Shown: positions 14,277 through 23,067, numbered from the stretch's first letter. The stretch is DNA of 37,336 nt from Solirubrobacteraceae bacterium (GCA_016462625.1 JAEMSV010000036.1:1-37336); one strand, 5' to 3'. Notes: generated by a model from the sequence alone, not told the origin. Program-made: numbers and translations.

Positions 14277-17030
14277 TCAGCGCGAGGGGCTCGCGGGGAC
14301 CAGTTCCGTGGTCACGTCTGGCAGCGCGTCCGCGAGCTCTCGGCGGGAGTGGATGCCGAGCTTGTTGAACACCTTGCGCAGGTGCCATTCCACGGTCCGG
14401 GGGCTCAGGAACAGCTGCGCGCCGATCGTTGGATTCGACAGTCCATCGCGAGCCAGCCCCGCGATCTGACGCTCCTGCGGTGTGAGGTCGTCGCGGGTCT
14501 CGGCGATCCGCTTGCGCACGCGCTCGCCGGTGGCGAGCAGCTCACCACGCGTCCGTTCAGCAAACGCCTCCATGCCGATCTCGACGAAGTGCTTGTGTGC
14601 GATCCGGAGCTGCACTCGCGCGTCGCGGCGGCGGCCGTCGCGGCGCAGCCACTCCCCGAACAGGAGGTGCGCGCGGGCGAGGTCCGGCCGCAGCTGCGTC
14701 CGCGCAAGCCGGTCGATGGCCTCGCGGTAGGACTCCTCCGCAGCGTCGCCGTCGAGCAGCTGGGCCCTCGCTCGCGCGCGCATGCCAAGCGCCCAGTCGG
14801 TACTGCTGGCATCCGTCTGCTGCTCGAGCCGCGCGAGCACGTCGCACGCGAGGGGGACGCGCTCGGTGCGTGACGCCGCCTCGATCAGCTCACTCGCGGC
14901 CCAGGCGGAGATGAAGATCTCGGGCAGCGCCTCATGGGCGTCCGTGGCTGCCGTCAGCGCCTCCTCGTAGCGACCGAGCCCGTTGAAGAGGACCGACTGC
15001 GCCCACCGGACGTACTGGATGGCCGTCCCCATGCTCGCGGCCCGCACCTTCGCGAGGACGTCGTCGAGCAGCGCGACGGCGGCAGCCTCTTGGCCACGCA
15101 GGCCCGCAAGGGCGATCACGGCGTACGGCGCCAGGCGGGTTCCGGTCGCGTCGCGGACGGCTTCCACTTCGGCGGAGAGGCGCGACGCGGTGGCGAAGTC
15201 TCCCGCGAACGCGGCGGCTTGGCCGCAGGTGTTGTCCGCGAGAGCCAGCGTCTCGAGGGCCCCGGTCTCGCGGGCGAGGTCGACGGTCCGTCGCCCGATC
15301 GCCATGCACGCGTCGTGATCCCAGACGACATTGGCCGCGCGCGTCGCGAGCCAGCCCCAGCGCAGCAGATCGTCGGTGGAGACGTCGGGGCTTGCGAAAC
15401 TCGCGACGGCTCGTCGGATCACGGGCGCTGCGGCCACGCGTCCCTCCGTGAAGAGGAGGGAGAGACCGTCGAGCAAGAGGTCGGTGGGCTGAACTGCGCC
15501 GTCCGGCCGCGGCGCGGACGCGACGGCGCGGGACACCTCCCGGAGGCCGCCGCGCGTCGCCGTATCGCCTGCGACGAGCGCGGCGCCCCACGCCTCGAGG
15601 TACGTCGTGCGGGACAGGCGGACGTCCAAGGTCTCGAGCTTCTGGGCGGCCTGGAGGAGCAGCGGCGGCGCATCGTTCCCGCGGTTCTCGGCGTACGCGA
15701 TCTCGGCCAGGAGACGATCGACGCGGGCGCGTCCGAGCTCGTCGAGCAACCCGGAGTCCGCGGTCACCAGCAGCCCGCGCGCGACGTCGAAGGCCCCGGC
15801 GCCGAGGCTGGCTTCGGCGGCCGCGAGCGCGCGCTCGGCGCGTCTGGCCGGATTCCCGGTCAGTGCGACGGCACGCCGCAGGAAGGCGGCCGCGGCGGCG
15901 AATCCGCCGCGCGCCTGGGCGCGCCCTGCCGAGCGCTCGAGCTCGTGGGCGATCTCTTCGTCGGGCTCGGCCGCGGCCGCCGCGAGATGCCACGCGCGGC
16001 GATCGGGGTCCGTGTCGCGATCGGTCGCCTCCGCGATCGCGAGATGCGCGGCGCGTCGCTCAGCGCCGTCTGCGGACCAGTAGACGGCTGAACGGGCGAG
16101 GGGATGCCGGAACGTCACGTGCTCGTCCACGACCAGGAGTCCGTCCGTCGCGTCGACGGCGGCGCCCTCGACCTCGAGGTGCTTGCACGCGCCCCGAAGC
16201 AGGAGGGGATCGCCGACCGGCTCAGCCGCGGCGACGAGCAGGAGCCGGCGTGCCTCGTCGGGGAGGGCGGCAACGCGCCGCACGTAGCTCTGCTCGATGC
16301 GGGTCGAGAGCTCCGGTGCTTCGGGGGTGCCGAAACCGCCTGCCAGCTGTATCGGGGTCAGGCCGCGCGGAAGCTCCACGAGCGCGAGCGGGTTGCCACG
16401 GGTCTCCGCGACGATTCGGTCTCGCACCTGTCCGTCCAGCGCGAACTGCACCGTGGCGCTCAGCAGGGCTTGCGCATCGCTGGTCATGAGTCCGTGGATC
16501 GTGAGGTGCGGCAGGTGCCGGAGCTCTTCGCCGGGCTTGCGCGCGGCGAAGACGATGCCCACGGGTTCGGCGAGCAGTCGTCGCGCGACGAATGCGAGCG
16601 CCAGCGCCGACGTCCGGTCGAGCCATTGCGCGTCGTCGACGACACACAGAAGCGGACGCGTCTCTGCGGCATTGGAGATCAGGCTGAGGACCGCGAGACC
16701 GACGAGGAATCGGTCGGGCGCGGGCCCCACCGTCTCGCCAAAGACGATGCTCAGCGCATCGCGCTGGGGCACGGGGATCTCCTCGAGGCCATCCAGCAAC
16801 GGCCCGCACAACTGATGCAGGCCCGCGAAGGGCAGCTCCATCTCGGACTCGACGCCCGTCGCCTGGGCCACGTTGAGATCCGAACCCGATGCCACCAGGT
16901 GCGCCAGCAGGGCCGACTTGCCGATGCCGGCCTCACCGAGCAGCACGAGCGACCGGCTCTCGCCACGGCGCACGTCCGCGACGAGATCCTCGAGCACGGC
17001 GCACTCCGCCGCGCGCCCGAGAAGGGTCAT
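14277..17030 (-). CDS. LuxR-family LAL transcriptional regulator with AAA-type ATPase
   Basis: This is a large ATP-binding LuxR-type regulator (LAL), a signal-integrating transcription factor of the STAND type. An N-terminal ATPase has Walker A GEAGIGKS (about residues 33-40) and Walker B LLCVVDDAQWLD. A long alpha-helical middle resembles tetratricopeptide-like repeats (ALAAAEASLGAGAFDVARGLL, FNGLGRYEEALTAATDAHEAL), the usual ligand or partner-binding region. The C-terminal LuxR helix-turn-helix reads LTPQERQIAGLARDGLSNPTIG... LSPRTVEWHLRKVFNKLG. ATG 17030 is chosen because GGAGG (17036-17040 as CCTCC on the plus strand) sits five bases upstream and MTLLGRAAE is a common LAL N-terminus; a GTG at 17102 would add 24 residues without a ribosome-binding site. 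It is divergent from the epoxide-hydrolase-like gene, a likely target. Confidence 0.92.
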   Translation of the reverse strand: MTLLGRAAECAVLEDLVADVRRGESRSLVLLGEAGIGKSALLAHLVASGSDLNVAQATGVESEMELPFAGLHQLCGPLLDGLEEIPVPQRDALSIVFGETVGPAPDRFLVGLAVLSLISNAAETRPLLCVVDDAQWLDRTSALALAFVARRLLAEPVGIVFAARKPGEELRHLPHLTIHGLMTSDAQALLSATVQFALDGQVRDRIVAETRGNPLALVELPRGLTPIQLAGGFGTPEAPELSTRIEQSYVRRVAALPDEARRLLLVAAAEPVGDPLLLRGACKHLEVEGAAVDATDGLLVVDEHVTFRHPLARSAVYWSADGAERRAAHLAIAEATDRDTDPDRRAWHLAAAAAEPDEEIAHELERSAGRAQARGGFAAAAAFLRRAVALTGNPARRAERALAAAEASLGAGAFDVARGLLVTADSGLLDELGRARVDRLLAEIAYAENRGNDAPPLLLQAAQKLETLDVRLSRTTYLEAWGAALVAGDTATRGGLREVSRAVASAPRPDGAVQPTDLLLDGLSLLFTEGRVAAAPVIRRAVASFASPDVSTDDLLRWGWLATRAANVVWDHDACMAIGRRTVDLARETGALETLALADNTCGQAAAFAGDFATASRLSAEVEAVRDATGTRLAPYAVIALAGLRGQEAAAVALLDDVLAKVRAASMGTAIQYVRWAQSVLFNGLGRYEEALTAATDAHEALPEIFISAWAASELIEAASRTERVPLACDVLARLEQQTDASSTDWALGMRARARAQLLDGDAAEESYREAIDRLARTQLRPDLARAHLLFGEWLRRDGRRRDARVQLRIAHKHFVEIGMEAFAERTRGELLATGERVRKRIAETRDDLTPQERQIAGLARDGLSNPTIGAQLFLSPRTVEWHLRKVFNKLGIHSRRELADALPDVTTELVPASPSR

Positions 17031-17112
17031 GCGCGCCTCCGCAGGCGAGACCGGCTCGTCAGCGAGGGCAGCGCGCGCGAGAGCACGCGACAAGACTCCC
17101 ACGATGAACGCG

Positions 17113-17156
17113 GAGTGACCAGTCCGAGACCGTCACTCGGCCCGGGAGGTGACCAG
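17113..17156. promoter_or_regulatory. Candidate operator array with alternating GTGAC motifs
   Basis: GTGAC occurs at 17115-17119 (plus), as GTCAC at 17132-17136 (minus) and again as GTGAC at 17149-17153 (plus), with starts exactly 17 bases apart. GAGTGAC (17113-17119) and GTCACTC (17132-17138) form a perfect 7-base inverted repeat, and GTGACCAG is a direct repeat (17115 and 17149). The array lies between the LAL regulator and the epoxide-hydrolase-like gene, where autoregulation or activation would act. Confidence 0.45.
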
Positions 17157-17240
17157 GGGGTTCCACGGGTGCGACCGGCTGGGCGTCGGCGGAGGGTGGA
17201 AGCCGTCATCCGCCTCGTCGATCGTCCAAGGAGAACCCGC

Positions 17241-18194
17241 ATGAGCACCGCCGACCTGCCTGTCCCGGAGGGTCCCGGCGCCGTCTCCGGCGCGCCGAAC
17301 CTGCCCGCCGGATTCCGCGACACCTTCGCGAGCCGCTACGTCGACACGGGCGACGTGCGCCTGCACGCCGTCGTCGGCGGGGAGGGGCCTCCGCTGCTCC
17401 TTGTGCACGGGTGGCCGGAGAACTGGTACGCCTGGCGCCTGGTGATGCCGACGCTCGCCCAGAGCTTCAGGGTGATCGCCGTCGACCAGCGTGGCATCGG
17501 GCTCTCCGACAAGCCGGAGGCCGGGTACGACACCGGCTCGCAGGCGCGCGACCTGGTCGCGCTGATGGACGCGCTCGGCCACGACCGCTTCTCGGTGATC
17601 GGCCACGACACCGGGTTCGCGATCAGCTACGCGCTCGCCGCGGACCACCCTGACCGGGTCGAGCGCGTCGCCCTCCTGGAGATCCCCGGCTCGCCCGGGG
17701 CCGCGCCCTCGCCGCCGGTGTTCGTGCCGGCCCCGATCAACGACCGGCTGTGGCATCTGCCGTTCAACCGGATCGAGGGACTGAACGAGCAGCTGGTCAG
17801 CGGCCGCGAGGAGCCGTTCCTGCGCTGGGAGTTCGACGCCGCCGCAAAGAAGCTCCCTGACGACGTGATCGCGTACTACGTTGGGCTGATCTCGAACCCC
17901 GAGTCCCTGCACACGACCTTCGCCTGGTATCGGGCGATCGACGCGACGATCGCCCAGGACGCAGAGCGCAAGACCCGGCCGCTGCCGATGCCGGTCCTGG
18001 CGATCGGCGGGGCACTGAGCTTCGGCGACCACGTCGGCGATGCGGTCAAGGCGGTCGGCAGCGACGTGCAGGCGGTCGTCCTCCCCGACACCGGGCACTT
18101 CCTCGCCGAGGAGTCCCCCGACGAGCTGCTGGCGGCGCTCACGCCGTTCCTCGCCGGTGCGGCCGAGCCCGCTCGCTCCCACGTTGTCGCCTGA
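17241..18194 (+). CDS. Epoxide-hydrolase-like alpha/beta hydrolase
   Basis: This 317-residue protein is of the epoxide hydrolase/haloalkane dehalogenase branch of the alpha/beta-hydrolase fold. The motif HGWPENWYAWR (HGxP at residues 56-59) is the oxyanion-hole signature of soluble epoxide hydrolases, and the nucleophile elbow is GHDTG with Asp123 in place of serine, as expected for a covalent ester mechanism. The histidine lies in DTGHFLAEESP near the C-terminus. ATG 17241 is chosen for the AAGGAG ribosome-binding site at 17228-17233; the frame stays open far upstream only because the DNA is GC-rich. It is divergent from the LAL regulator and overlaps the following thioredoxin-like gene, so the two are probably cotranscribed. 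The natural epoxide or halide substrate is unknown. Confidence 0.9.
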   Translation: MSTADLPVPEGPGAVSGAPNLPAGFRDTFASRYVDTGDVRLHAVVGGEGPPLLLVHGWPENWYAWRLVMPTLAQSFRVIAVDQRGIGLSDKPEAGYDTGSQARDLVALMDALGHDRFSVIGHDTGFAISYALAADHPDRVERVALLEIPGSPGAAPSPPVFVPAPINDRLWHLPFNRIEGLNEQLVSGREEPFLRWEFDAAAKKLPDDVIAYYVGLISNPESLHTTFAWYRAIDATIAQDAERKTRPLPMPVLAIGGALSFGDHVGDAVKAVGSDVQAVVLPDTGHFLAEESPDELLAALTPFLAGAAEPARSHVVA

Positions 18195-19104
18195 GGCCCG
18201 CATCGCGCTGGCGTCGCTCGACGGTGCCGCCACATGGCTCAACTCCGAGCCGCGCACGGCCGCGGGACTCCGCGGCCGTGTGGCGCTCGTCGACGTCTGG
18301 ACGTACTCGTGCGTGAACTGGCTGCGCACCCTGCCGTACGTGCGGGCGTGGCACGAGCGCTATCGCGAGCGAGGATTGACGGTGCTGGGCGTCCACGCGC
18401 CGGAGTTCGGCTTCGAGCACGAGATCGAGAACGTCCGGCGGGCCGTCGGCGATCTCGGGGTTCCGTACCCGGTGGTCATCGACAACGACTTCGCGATCTG
18501 GCGGGCGTTCGAGAACCACTACTGGCCTGCGCTCTACCTGGTCGACGGGACCGGGGAGATTCGGTTCCAGCACTTCGGCGAGGAGGCATACGACGAAATC
18601 GAGCGGGGTATCCAGGCGCTGCTGGGCATCGAGGAGGAGCTCGCCGTGGTCGACGCGGGCGGCCTGTCGGAGGCGGCCGACTGGGCCGCGCTGAAGTCTC
18701 CGGAGACGTACGTGGGCAGCAGTCGGAGCGAGCGTCGCCGCGAGCTGGACCCGAACGAGTTGGCCTTGAACGAGTGGGCACTCGACGGCATCTGGTCGGT
18801 CGAGCGCGAGTCTGCCGTGCTCAAGGCGGCGGGTGGCGCGATCGCCTACCGCTTCGAGGGCCGCGACCTCAACATGGTGCTCACGCCACCGCGGTCAGGT
18901 GAGCCGGTCGGCTTCACCGTGCGGCTGGACGGCCGGCCCCCGGGCGACGCGCACGGACTCGACGTCGATGCGTCGGGCGCCGGCGTGGTCGCTTCGCCAC
19001 GCCTGTTCCAGCTCGTTCGTCAGCGCGATGACGTCCGGCAGCGGACCTTTGAGATCACGTTCGAGCGCCCGGGCGTGCACGCCTACGTGTTCACGTTCGG
19101 CTGA
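18184..19104 (+). CDS. Thioredoxin-fold protein with DipZ-like C-terminal domain, single-cysteine active site
   Basis: This is a 306-residue protein with an AhpC/TlpA-type thioredoxin domain (about 1-150) followed by a beta-rich domain like the C-terminus of actinobacterial DipZ (LNEWALDGIWSVERESAVL... VHAYVFTFG). The active-site loop reads VWTYSCVNWLRTLPY: Cys43 is kept, but the position of the second cysteine of CxxC is Trp46. A dithiol-disulfide exchange role is therefore unlikely; a peroxidase-like or monothiol role is possible. TTG 18184, overlapping the upstream stop by 11 bases, is preferred because SLDGAATWLN normally lies close to the N-terminus; GTG 18157 is an alternative. No signal peptide is seen. 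It ends six bases before the opposing permease stop. Confidence 0.78.
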   Translation: MSPEARIALASLDGAATWLNSEPRTAAGLRGRVALVDVWTYSCVNWLRTLPYVRAWHERYRERGLTVLGVHAPEFGFEHEIENVRRAVGDLGVPYPVVIDNDFAIWRAFENHYWPALYLVDGTGEIRFQHFGEEAYDEIERGIQALLGIEEELAVVDAGGLSEAADWAALKSPETYVGSSRSERRRELDPNELALNEWALDGIWSVERESAVLKAAGGAIAYRFEGRDLNMVLTPPRSGEPVGFTVRLDGRPPGDAHGLDVDASGAGVVASPRLFQLVRQRDDVRQRTFEITFERPGVHAYVFTFG

Positions 19105-19110
19105 GCCACG

Positions 19111-20313
19111 TCACGCCGTTCGCAACGCCACCGTGGGCGACATCCGCGACGCGCGAACGGCCGGCAGCAGCCCGGCGAACGCGCCGATCACCAGGGCGGA
19201 GGCGATGCCGCCCACCCACGCCTCGACCGGGATCACGACGCTCCAGTCCTTCGAGCTCGCGTAGACCGCCGTCGCCCCCGCGCCGGCCAGCACGCCGACG
19301 ACGCCGCCCATGAGCGCGAGGAGGATCGACTCACCGAGGAACTGCGCCCGGATCTGGCCCTTCGTCGCACCCAGGGCCCGACGGAGACCGATCTCCGAGC
19401 GGCGTTCCAGCACCGAGATGATCATGATGTTCGCGACGCCGACGGCACCCACGATCAGCGCCACCACCCCGAGCCCGAGGAAGAGGCTGTCGAATGCCCC
19501 CGCCGCAGCGGCGCGGGCGGTGAGCACGTCGGACGGCTGGCTGACGCGCACCTCGTTCGGTGCCTCCGGGTTCGCGGTCGGCGCAAGCACGGACTGGACC
19601 GCCGCCTCGGCACCGCCGGCGGTGCGCACGTAGATGGTGCTGGGCGGGCCGGCCTGGCGCCGCCCGCGGACGATGCTGACGTAGCCGAGGTACCGCTGCG
19701 CGGCGGTGTAGCCGACCAGGGCGCTGACGTCGATGTCGGCCGCCAGCGGCGAGGGCTTCAGGATGCCCGCGACGGTGAACCACTGGCCTCCGAGCCAGAT
19801 CCGCAGCTCGGGATGCACCCGGTCGATGCCCAGCCGTTGCGCGGCGACCGCGCCGAGCACCGCGACGGGCTCGCGGGCGGTGCCGGCGTTGAGCCAGTTG
19901 CCGCGGGCGATGCCGGTGCCGAGCACGGACAGGAGGTTCAGGCTGGTCGCGCGCACCTGCAGGCCGCCGGTGTTACCCGCCGGGACCAGCGAGCTGCGGT
20001 AGACCTTCGCGCGCTTCATCAGGCCGGTGTGCGCCAGCGTCTCGACGTCGTCCAGGAGCGTGATTCGCCCGGGCGCCTGCACCGGCAGCGTGGCCGCCTT
20101 CCCGGTGAGGCGCTGCCCCGGCTCGACGGTCAGCAGGTTCGTGCCGAGCCGGTCGATCTCCGCGAGCAGTCCGGCCTGCGACGAGGCGGACAGCCCGAGG
20201 ACCGCCACAATCGCTGCGGTGCCGATCGCGATCCCGAGCGCTGACAGCGCGGCCCGCAAGGGTCGCGCACGCAGTCCGACACTGGCCACCCGCAGCCCGT
20301 CTCCAGGAGTCAT
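19111..20313 (-). CDS. ABC transporter permease, MacB/FtsX type
   Basis: This 400-residue membrane protein is the last gene of the five-gene envelope operon. One N-terminal membrane segment ([21 protein letters not shown]) is followed by a large extracytoplasmic domain (about 45-270, MacB periplasmic core type, with [18 protein letters not shown] and [15 protein letters not shown]). Three C-terminal membrane segments surround the conserved coupling loop [28 protein letters not shown]. This is the type VII (mechanotransmission) ABC architecture, which works with an extracytoplasmic adaptor to expel peptides, macrolides or envelope molecules. Its ATG overlaps the ATPase stop by four bases (ATGA). 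The substrate is unknown; the VanY-like peptidase in the same operon hints at a cell-wall-related one. Confidence 0.92.
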   Translation of the reverse strand: MTPGDGLRVASVGLRARPLRAALSALGIAIGTAAIVAVLGLSASSQAGLLAEIDRLGTNLLTVEPGQRLTGKAATLPVQAPGRITLLDDVETLAHTGLMKRAKVYRSSLVPAGNTGGLQVRATSLNLLSVLGTGIARGNWLNAGTAREPVAVLGAVAAQRLGIDRVHPELRIWLGGQWFTVAGILKPSPLAADIDVSALVGYTAAQRYLGYVSIVRGRRQAGPPSTIYVRTAGGAEAAVQSVLAPTANPEAPNEVRVSQPSDVLTARAAAAGAFDSLFLGLGVVALIVGAVGVANIMIISVLERRSEIGLRRALGATKGQIRAQFLGESILLALMGGVVGVLAGAGATAVYASSKDWSVVIPVEAWVGGIASALVIGAFAGLLPAVRASRMSPTVALRTA

Positions 20314-20987
20314 GCGTCCGAGACCACCTGGCCGTCGAGCATCCGGATCCGGCGAGGGAGCTGATCGGCGAGGCCCTCGTCGTGCGTGATCATGAGGATG
20401 GTCGCGCCCTCCGCGTTGAGCTCGCGGATGAGCGCCATGATCGACGCACCGGTGGCGCTGTCGAGATTCCCGGTCGGCTCGTCGGCGAGGACGATCGCCG
20501 GACGCCCGACGACCGCCCGGGCGATCGCCACCCGCTGGCGCTCCCCGCCCGAGAGCTTGGTCGGCTTGAACGTCGCGCGGTGGGACAGGCCGACCCGTGC
20601 GAGCGCTTCGTCTGCGCGCTCGGCCCGCTCCGCGGCGGGGACTCCCGCGTAGAGCAGTCCGTCGGCGACGTTCTCCCGCACCGTGGCGTGCTCGGACAGG
20701 AAGAACTGCTGGAAGACGAAGCCGATCTGGCGGGCCCGCAGCCGCGAGAGGTCACGGTCGTCCAGCTGCCGGGCGTCGACGCCGTCGACCCGGACCACGC
20801 CGGCGGTCGGTCGCTCCAGCGTTCCCATGATGTGCAGGAGCGTGGACTTGCCCGACCCGGAGGGGCCGACGATCGCCGCCAGCTCGCCGTGCTGCACGGC
20901 GAAGGACACCCCGCGCAGCGCGGGGACCGGCGGCTGCGCACCGTAGACCTTGGTGACCCCGTCCAGCTCGAGCACCGAGCCGCTCAC
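20310..20987 (-). CDS. ABC transporter ATP-binding protein, MacB/LolD type
   Basis: This is a 225-residue cytoplasmic ATPase partner of the MacB-like permease. All nucleotide-binding motifs are intact: Walker [11 protein letters not shown]-loop FVFQQFFL, signature [14 protein letters not shown], Walker [14 protein letters not shown] and the switch histidine in ILMITHDE. The DEPTGNLDS form is characteristic of the LolD/MacB/FtsE branch rather than of importers. The GTG start overlaps the adaptor stop by four bases (GTGA) and the end overlaps the permease start (ATGA), indicating coupled translation and fixed stoichiometry. Confidence 0.95.
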   Translation of the reverse strand: MSGSVLELDGVTKVYGAQPPVPALRGVSFAVQHGELAAIVGPSGSGKSTLLHIMGTLERPTAGVVRVDGVDARQLDDRDLSRLRARQIGFVFQQFFLSEHATVRENVADGLLYAGVPAAERAERADEALARVGLSHRATFKPTKLSGGERQRVAIARAVVGRPAIVLADEPTGNLDSATGASIMALIRELNAEGATILMITHDEGLADQLPRRIRMLDGQVVSDA

Positions 20988-22045
20988 AGCGACGGCACCG
21001 CCACGCGGTCGCCAGGGCGGAGGTTGCCGTTGACCTGGACCCGCCCGGCGGCGTGGTCGAACAGGCCCACCTTGACCGCGACCAGGTTGCGCTCGCCACC
21101 GCTGCGCACCACCTCGACGGCGAACCCGCCGCCGGTCCTTCCGACCAGCGCCGTGGTCGGGACGCTCAGGGCATCGTCCACGCCCTTCGTGGTGATGTCC
21201 ACCTCGACGGGAGCCTTGTCGAGCCCACGGGCCTTGCCGCGATCGTCGAGGCTGATGGAGGTCGGGATGGTCGCGTCCGCGGCGCTGCCGTCCTGCTCGG
21301 CGGGGGCCTGGGCGGTGCGTCCGAAGCCCACGACCTGACCCGTCGCCGCCGCGTTGCCCGGCAGCGTGATCTGCGCGCGATCTCCCCGCCTGACCTGACC
21401 CTGCTCGGACGGGTCGAGGTTCACCTGCACGTGGAGCGTGCCGGAGGTGGCGCTCAGCGCCGGGGAACCGCGGCGGGCGGCCCCGCCGAGCCGACCGGTG
21501 ACCTTGGCGATCCGCACCGCCTCGGGGAGGAACACCGCGTCGCCCAGGGCGAGCGAGCCGTCCACGTGCATGCCCCTGCGCCGCTGGAGCGCTTCGAGCG
21601 CCGTCCTGGTCTCAGCCGTGAAGGCGTCGCCGGCCCCGCGCACGTGCAGGCTGCGGTTGAGCTGCTGGACGTCCCGACCGGCGTCGCCCTGGTGCAGCGC
21701 GCGGTAGACCGGGACCGTGCCGCACAGCAGCAGGACCGGCTCGTCGTCGACCCGGTAGAGCACGTCGCCGCAGCCGACCCTGTCGCCCCCGTGGGGCAGC
21801 CGGGTGTACGTGCCCGTGGCCTGATTGATCGCCGAGTACGGCGAGCCGTCCGGTCGCGCCCGGTAGGTCAGGGTCCCGCTCTGCGAGACCGTGGCCGACA
21901 GCTTGCTCTGCTGCACCAGCGCGGTGTTCGTCGTGGCCGTCTGCGCGGTTGCGTGCGCGTGCTCGTCACCGGAGCGCACGACCACTCCGCTCGTGACGGC
22001 AACCACGATGGCTGCACTTATCAGCACCCAGCGGTTCCGGTTCAT
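20984..22045 (-). CDS. Peptidoglycan-binding, HlyD/MacA-like efflux adaptor
   Basis: This 353-residue extracytoplasmic adaptor is anchored by an N-terminal membrane segment ([18 protein letters not shown]). A biotinyl-lipoyl-like barrel half ([11 protein letters not shown]) precedes a peptidoglycan-binding type 1 domain at about residues 112-170 ([15 protein letters not shown]... [16 protein letters not shown]), followed by beta-barrel and membrane-proximal parts typical of HlyD/MacA proteins ([46 protein letters not shown]). Such adaptors link MacB-like permeases to the wall in Gram-positive bacteria. ATG 22045 is chosen because it overlaps the upstream stop as ATGA and matches the membrane anchor; a GTG ten codons earlier is possible but would extend the overlap. 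Confidence 0.88.
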   Translation of the reverse strand: MNRNRWVLISAAIVVAVTSGVVVRSGDEHAHATAQTATTNTALVQQSKLSATVSQSGTLTYRARPDGSPYSAINQATGTYTRLPHGGDRVGCGDVLYRVDDEPVLLLCGTVPVYRALHQGDAGRDVQQLNRSLHVRGAGDAFTAETRTALEALQRRRGMHVDGSLALGDAVFLPEAVRIAKVTGRLGGAARRGSPALSATSGTLHVQVNLDPSEQGQVRRGDRAQITLPGNAAATGQVVGFGRTAQAPAEQDGSAADATIPTSISLDDRGKARGLDKAPVEVDITTKGVDDALSVPTTALVGRTGGGFAVEVVRSGGERNLVAVKVGLFDHAAGRVQVNGNLRPGDRVAVPSL

Positions 22046-22545
22046 CGCCGGCCCACTCCCGCGGCCGAGCCGCACTTCCGCATCGCGGCGTTGAGGACGG
22101 TCATCCCGCCGGGTGCGTTCGATGATGGGATGCGCCGCGTGTCGACGAGGGGCTCACCGTTGGCGGGATCGGGAAAGTCCCTCACGCCGTTCTCGCGCAT
22201 GCACTGGGCGAAGGTGAGCGTCGCCTTCTGCTCTTCGGCGCTGCGCTTCCCGGGCCCCGTGAATCCGGCTGGCTGCAGGTCCTTGCACGCGGCGATCGCC
22301 TGCTTCCACGCCGCGCCGTCCGGGTCGATCGACGAGCCGTTCAGGACCCCGTCGATGGTCAGGTCGCCCGAGGCGTCCGGGTCCGGGAACGCGCCGACGC
22401 CGTTGTCGCGCATGCACTCGGCGAACTTGACCGCCTTGGTGGCGCTGCTGCTCGTGGTGACGTCGCCGCTCTCGTTCGAGCAGCCCCCGATCGCCAGCGC
22501 GAGCACGGCGAGGGCGGCCAGCGGAAGTCGTACGTGCTGAATCAC
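22042..22545 (-). CDS. Lipoprotein with two internal four-cysteine repeat units (CMR-NGV-FPDP motif)
   Basis: This 167-residue lipoprotein has a lipobox AIGGC with Cys22. It contains two similar halves. Unit one has FAECMRDNGVGAFPDPD (from residue 41) and Cys87 in AAWKQAIAACKDL; unit two has FAQCMRENGVRDFPDPA (from residue 112) and Cys158 in VLNAAMRKCGS. Within each unit the cysteines are 43 residues apart (44/87 and 115/158), which suggests a disulfide in each. I know this motif only from uncharacterised actinobacterial lipoproteins often near MacB-type exporters, and make no functional claim beyond a surface accessory role. GTG 22545 overlaps the VanY-like stop (GTGA), and the stop overlaps the adaptor start (ATGA). 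Confidence 0.8.
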   Translation of the reverse strand: MIQHVRLPLAALAVLALAIGGCSNESGDVTTSSSATKAVKFAECMRDNGVGAFPDPDASGDLTIDGVLNGSSIDPDGAAWKQAIAACKDLQPAGFTGPGKRSAEEQKATLTFAQCMRENGVRDFPDPANGEPLVDTRRIPSSNAPGGMTVLNAAMRKCGSAAGVGRR

Positions 22546-22982
22546 TGCTGCATCCTTGGATCGTGGGTCGGGTCGGCGTACAGGGGAGGGCAGCCGCGGT
22601 CGACGGCCTCGGGGCGCAGCTCGTAGTGCCAGGGCTCGTTGCCGTAGATCTGGCAGAGCCCGTAGGCGGCGCCGTGCTCGGCCAGCCACGCCGCGGCGCC
22701 GGACGGCCCGATGTCGACCGCATCCCCTGACACGTGCGCGGAGGTGGTGGGGGAGGCGACCCAGCGGGCGGCTTCCTGCTCCGAGCCGTACTTCGCGACC
22801 GCCTCACCCCCCGGAACCTCCTCGTTGACGACGGTCGCGGATCCCGCCGTCGACGACGGGGCCGGCGGCTCGTGGTCGAGCGCGACGGTGATCGCCGCGA
22901 TCACGACGAGCAAGGCCGCGACGCGGGCTCTGCGAATCCGGATCCGGCGGGGCGCTGTCCGCGCTGCTTGTCTGGAGGCCAC
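22542..22982 (-). CDS. VanY-like D-alanyl-D-alanine carboxypeptidase (peptidase M15), membrane-anchored
   Basis: This is a 146-residue zinc peptidase of family M15, which trims the terminal D-alanine from peptidoglycan stem peptides. An N-terminal anchor (VAALLVVIAAITVAL) follows an Arg-rich stretch. The catalytic site is intact: the SxHxxGxAxD motif as SAHVSGDAVDIG with zinc ligands His83 and Asp90, and EPWHYEL with Glu116 as base and His119 as third ligand. It is shorter than VanY, keeping little more than the catalytic core. As first gene of the operon, divergent from a two-component system, it recalls glycopeptide- or wall-stress-responsive loci. The GTG start at 22982 has no clear ribosome-binding site. 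Confidence 0.85.
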   Translation of the reverse strand: MASRQAARTAPRRIRIRRARVAALLVVIAAITVALDHEPPAPSSTAGSATVVNEEVPGGEAVAKYGSEQEAARWVASPTTSAHVSGDAVDIGPSGAAAWLAEHGAAYGLCQIYGNEPWHYELRPEAVDRGCPPLYADPTHDPRMQQ

Positions 22983-23015
22983 GCCTGTATTGACGGCAAC
23001 GGGCCGTTCCCAGCG

Positions 23016-23061
23016 CGTATGCGCTTTTCGATACGCCGGCGATATGCGCCAGCCCTAGCAT
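23016..23061 (+). promoter_or_regulatory. Candidate response-regulator binding repeats and -10 box
   Basis: CGATACGCCGG (23029-23039) and CGATATGCGCC (23040-23050) are adjacent direct repeats with an 11-base period, the spacing typical of OmpR-family response-regulator sites. A related CGTATGCGC lies at 23016-23024. TAGCAT (23056-23061), a -10-like box, is six bases before ATG 23068. The region separates the two-component genes from the divergent export operon, so it could control both. Confidence 0.5.
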
Positions 23062-23067
23062 CGGAGC

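Noticed and set aside
16104..17240. In-frame extension of the epoxide-hydrolase-like gene far upstream
   Set aside because: It would run antisense through the LAL regulator; the AAGGAG ribosome-binding site and ATG at 17241 give a protein of normal family length.
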